This document shows positions 63,006 through 64,000 of a stretch of DNA of 64,000 nt, one piece after another; position 1 is the first letter of the stretch, and the number at the start of each line of letters is the position of its first letter. The notes beneath the pieces were generated by a model. That model searched no databases and was not told the DNA's origin. It worked only from the letters and a program-made list of their open reading frames with translations. A program made the position numbers and the translations under genes. This stretch comes from Hyphomicrobiales bacterium (GTDB lineage: Bacteria; Pseudomonadota; Alphaproteobacteria; Rhizobiales; Phreatobacteraceae). The DNA lies in NCBI GenBank assembly GCA_017304475.1, contig JAFKKV010000028.1:62001-126000 (forward strand), read 5' to 3'.

Positions 63006-63083
63006 ATGCTCGGGCAAAAATAAAGTGCTTGCCAAGCGAGGGTGGCAAATGGTCGCCTTCCGACCATCAAGGAGAACGCAACG

Positions 63084-63869
63084 ATGTCGATCGCGAAGGA
63101 AATAGCGCAACATCTTCCGTATCTTAGGCGCTTCGCCCGCGCCCTGTGCGGAACCCAGGCGAGCGGCGACGCCTATGTCGTCGCCACGCTCGAGGCGCTG
63201 ATCGCGGATCCCTCCGTCTATGAACGCAATCTCGGCGAACGCATCGCCCTCTACCGGATCTTCCTCAAGCTCTGGTCCTCCGTCGGTATCAATGTCGAGG
63301 CGGCCGGCGACCGCTCCTTCGCCGAGCGCAACCTCGACGCGCTGACGCCACGGTCGCGCCAGGCCTTCCTGCTGCGCACGGTCGAGGGCTTTTCGCTGCC
63401 CGAGGTCGCGACCATCATGGCCCAGCCGGTGGTCGAGACCGCCGATCTGCTCGACCGCGCCGGCCGCGAGATCGCCGAGCAGATGGCGACCGACGTCCTG
63501 ATCATCGAGGATGAGCCGATCATCGCGCTCGACATCGAAACCATGGTGCAGGAGCTCGGCCACCGCGTCACCGGCATCGCGCGCACCCACAAGGAGGCCG
63601 TCGCCCTGGTCGCCGCCAAGCGTCCCGGGCTGGTGCTGGCCGACATCCAGCTCGCCGACGGCAGCTCCGGTCTCGATGCCGTCAACGAGATCCTGCGGTC
63701 GATTTCGGTGCCGGTCATCTTCATCACCGCCTATCCGGAGCGCCTGCTGACCGGCGACCGGCCGGAACCGGCCTTCCTGATCACCAAGCCGTTCCAGCAG
63801 GATGCGGTGAAGGCGGCGATCAGCCAGGCTCTGTTCTTCGACCGACGCGCCGGCAAGGCGGCAGCCTGA
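63084..63869 (+). CDS. phyR: Response regulator PhyR (anti-anti-sigma factor)
   Basis: A 261-residue protein. Residues 1-135 are the sigma-like domain that mimics EcfG and binds NepR (HLPYLRRFARALCGTQASGDAYV, FLLRTVEGFSLPEVATIM). Residues 138-255 are the receiver domain (VLIIEDEP, phosphoacceptor Asp187 in VLADIQLAD, Lys235 in ITKPF). On phosphorylation it releases EcfG by binding NepR. AAGGAG precedes the ATG. It is autoregulated through the bidirectional EcfG promoter. Confidence 0.98.
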   Translation: MSIAKEIAQHLPYLRRFARALCGTQASGDAYVVATLEALIADPSVYERNLGERIALYRIFLKLWSSVGINVEAAGDRSFAERNLDALTPRSRQAFLLRTVEGFSLPEVATIMAQPVVETADLLDRAGREIAEQMATDVLIIEDEPIIALDIETMVQELGHRVTGIARTHKEAVALVAAKRPGLVLADIQLADGSSGLDAVNEILRSISVPVIFITAYPERLLTGDRPEPAFLITKPFQQDAVKAAISQALFFDRRAGKAAA

Positions 63870-63893
63870 TCCTTTCGTCGGGAATCGATGAAT

Positions 63894-63931
63894 AAAAACC
63901 CCGCGTCGGTTGCACCGGCGCGGGGTTTTTT
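63894..63931. terminator. Rho-independent terminator, probably bidirectional
   Basis: Stem ACCCCGCG (63898-63905) with CGCGGGGT (63919-63926) around a 13-nt loop, a run of six T after it and five A before it. It lies 25 bp after the phyR stop and, by its symmetry, also serves leftward transcripts entering from the right edge. Confidence 0.85.
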
Positions 63932-63954
63932 GCGGGCGTTCCGCCTGCATGCCC

Positions 63955-64000
63955 TCACCAATGCATGAAATACATCAAGAGAATGAGGGGCAGGGGCACG
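63955..64000 (-). CDS. C-terminal end of a small membrane protein (partial)
   Basis: The last 46 bp read on the minus strand as VPLPLILLMYFMHW and a stop, a hydrophobic tail typical of very small membrane proteins. The start is beyond the right edge. Called because of hydrophobicity and the terminator that follows it. Confidence 0.35.
   Translation of the reverse strand, partial: VPLPLILLMYFMHW

Overview
The window is GC-rich DNA from an alphaproteobacterium, most likely of the order Hyphomicrobiales (inference). The main reasons are a complete PhyR / NepR / sigma-EcfG general stress response module at the right end, found only in Alphaproteobacteria, and an ExoF/ExoY-type exopolysaccharide system. 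No rRNA, tRNA, CRISPR array, transposase or integrase was seen. The intergenic repeats are short REP-like palindromes.

Layout. (1) 1-4.2 kb: an ABC uptake operon (solute-binding protein, GntR/FCD regulator, ATPase running off the left edge), divergent from a fumarylacetoacetase-family hydrolase and a cyclase-family metal hydrolase. This looks like uptake and breakdown of an unidentified organic acid. (2) 4.9-12.8 kb: unrelated housekeeping and envelope genes: GH25 muramidase lipoprotein, L,D-transpeptidase, aspartoacylase-family deacylase, DUF4336 protein, RibD/DHFR-like reductase, membrane diguanylate cyclase, PlsY. (3) 13-18.9 kb: acyl-CoA metabolism with an acyl-CoA ligase, two acyl-CoA dehydrogenases and a tandem pair of acetoacetate decarboxylase paralogues. 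One paralogue has lost both catalytic positions. (4) 20-40 kb: a large exopolysaccharide locus: ExoF-like export protein, Wzc-like chain-length ATPase, ExoY-like initiating sugar transferase, several glycosyltransferases, Glf (galactofuranose), Wzy-like polymerase, GH16 glycanase, Wzx-like flippase, and rmlCBDA for dTDP-rhamnose. The polymer probably contains rhamnose and galactofuranose. (5) 40-48.3 kb: arylamine N-acetyltransferase, a TetR regulator with a UGT-type glycosyltransferase, two amidases and a family-5 solute-binding protein. (6) 48.6-63.9 kb: a general stress response island.

The stress island is the most striking part. Reading the intergenic regions by eye gives twelve sites matching the sigma-EcfG promoter (GGAAC, 16-17 nt, NGTT). 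They sit before small hydrophilic proteins, a DUF2188-like/lipid kinase operon, otsB, a DUF883/ElaB-like protein, a PRC-barrel protein, a Crp/Fnr regulator, an SbmA-like ABC transporter, a small membrane protein, and nepR and phyR. Five intergenic regions carry them in divergent orientation. At nepR/phyR one palindrome, GGAAC-N17-GTTCC, serves both strands. Downstream of nepR-ecfG lies a membrane histidine kinase homologue that keeps its phospho-acceptor His region but lacks recognisable ATP-binding motifs. It therefore probably acts as a phosphatase or phosphotransfer regulator of PhyR.

Starts were moved from the longest reading frame to the codon with the best ribosome binding site and family-like N-terminus. 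Several real genes are short (51-86 codons). One 54-codon gene was found by direct reading.
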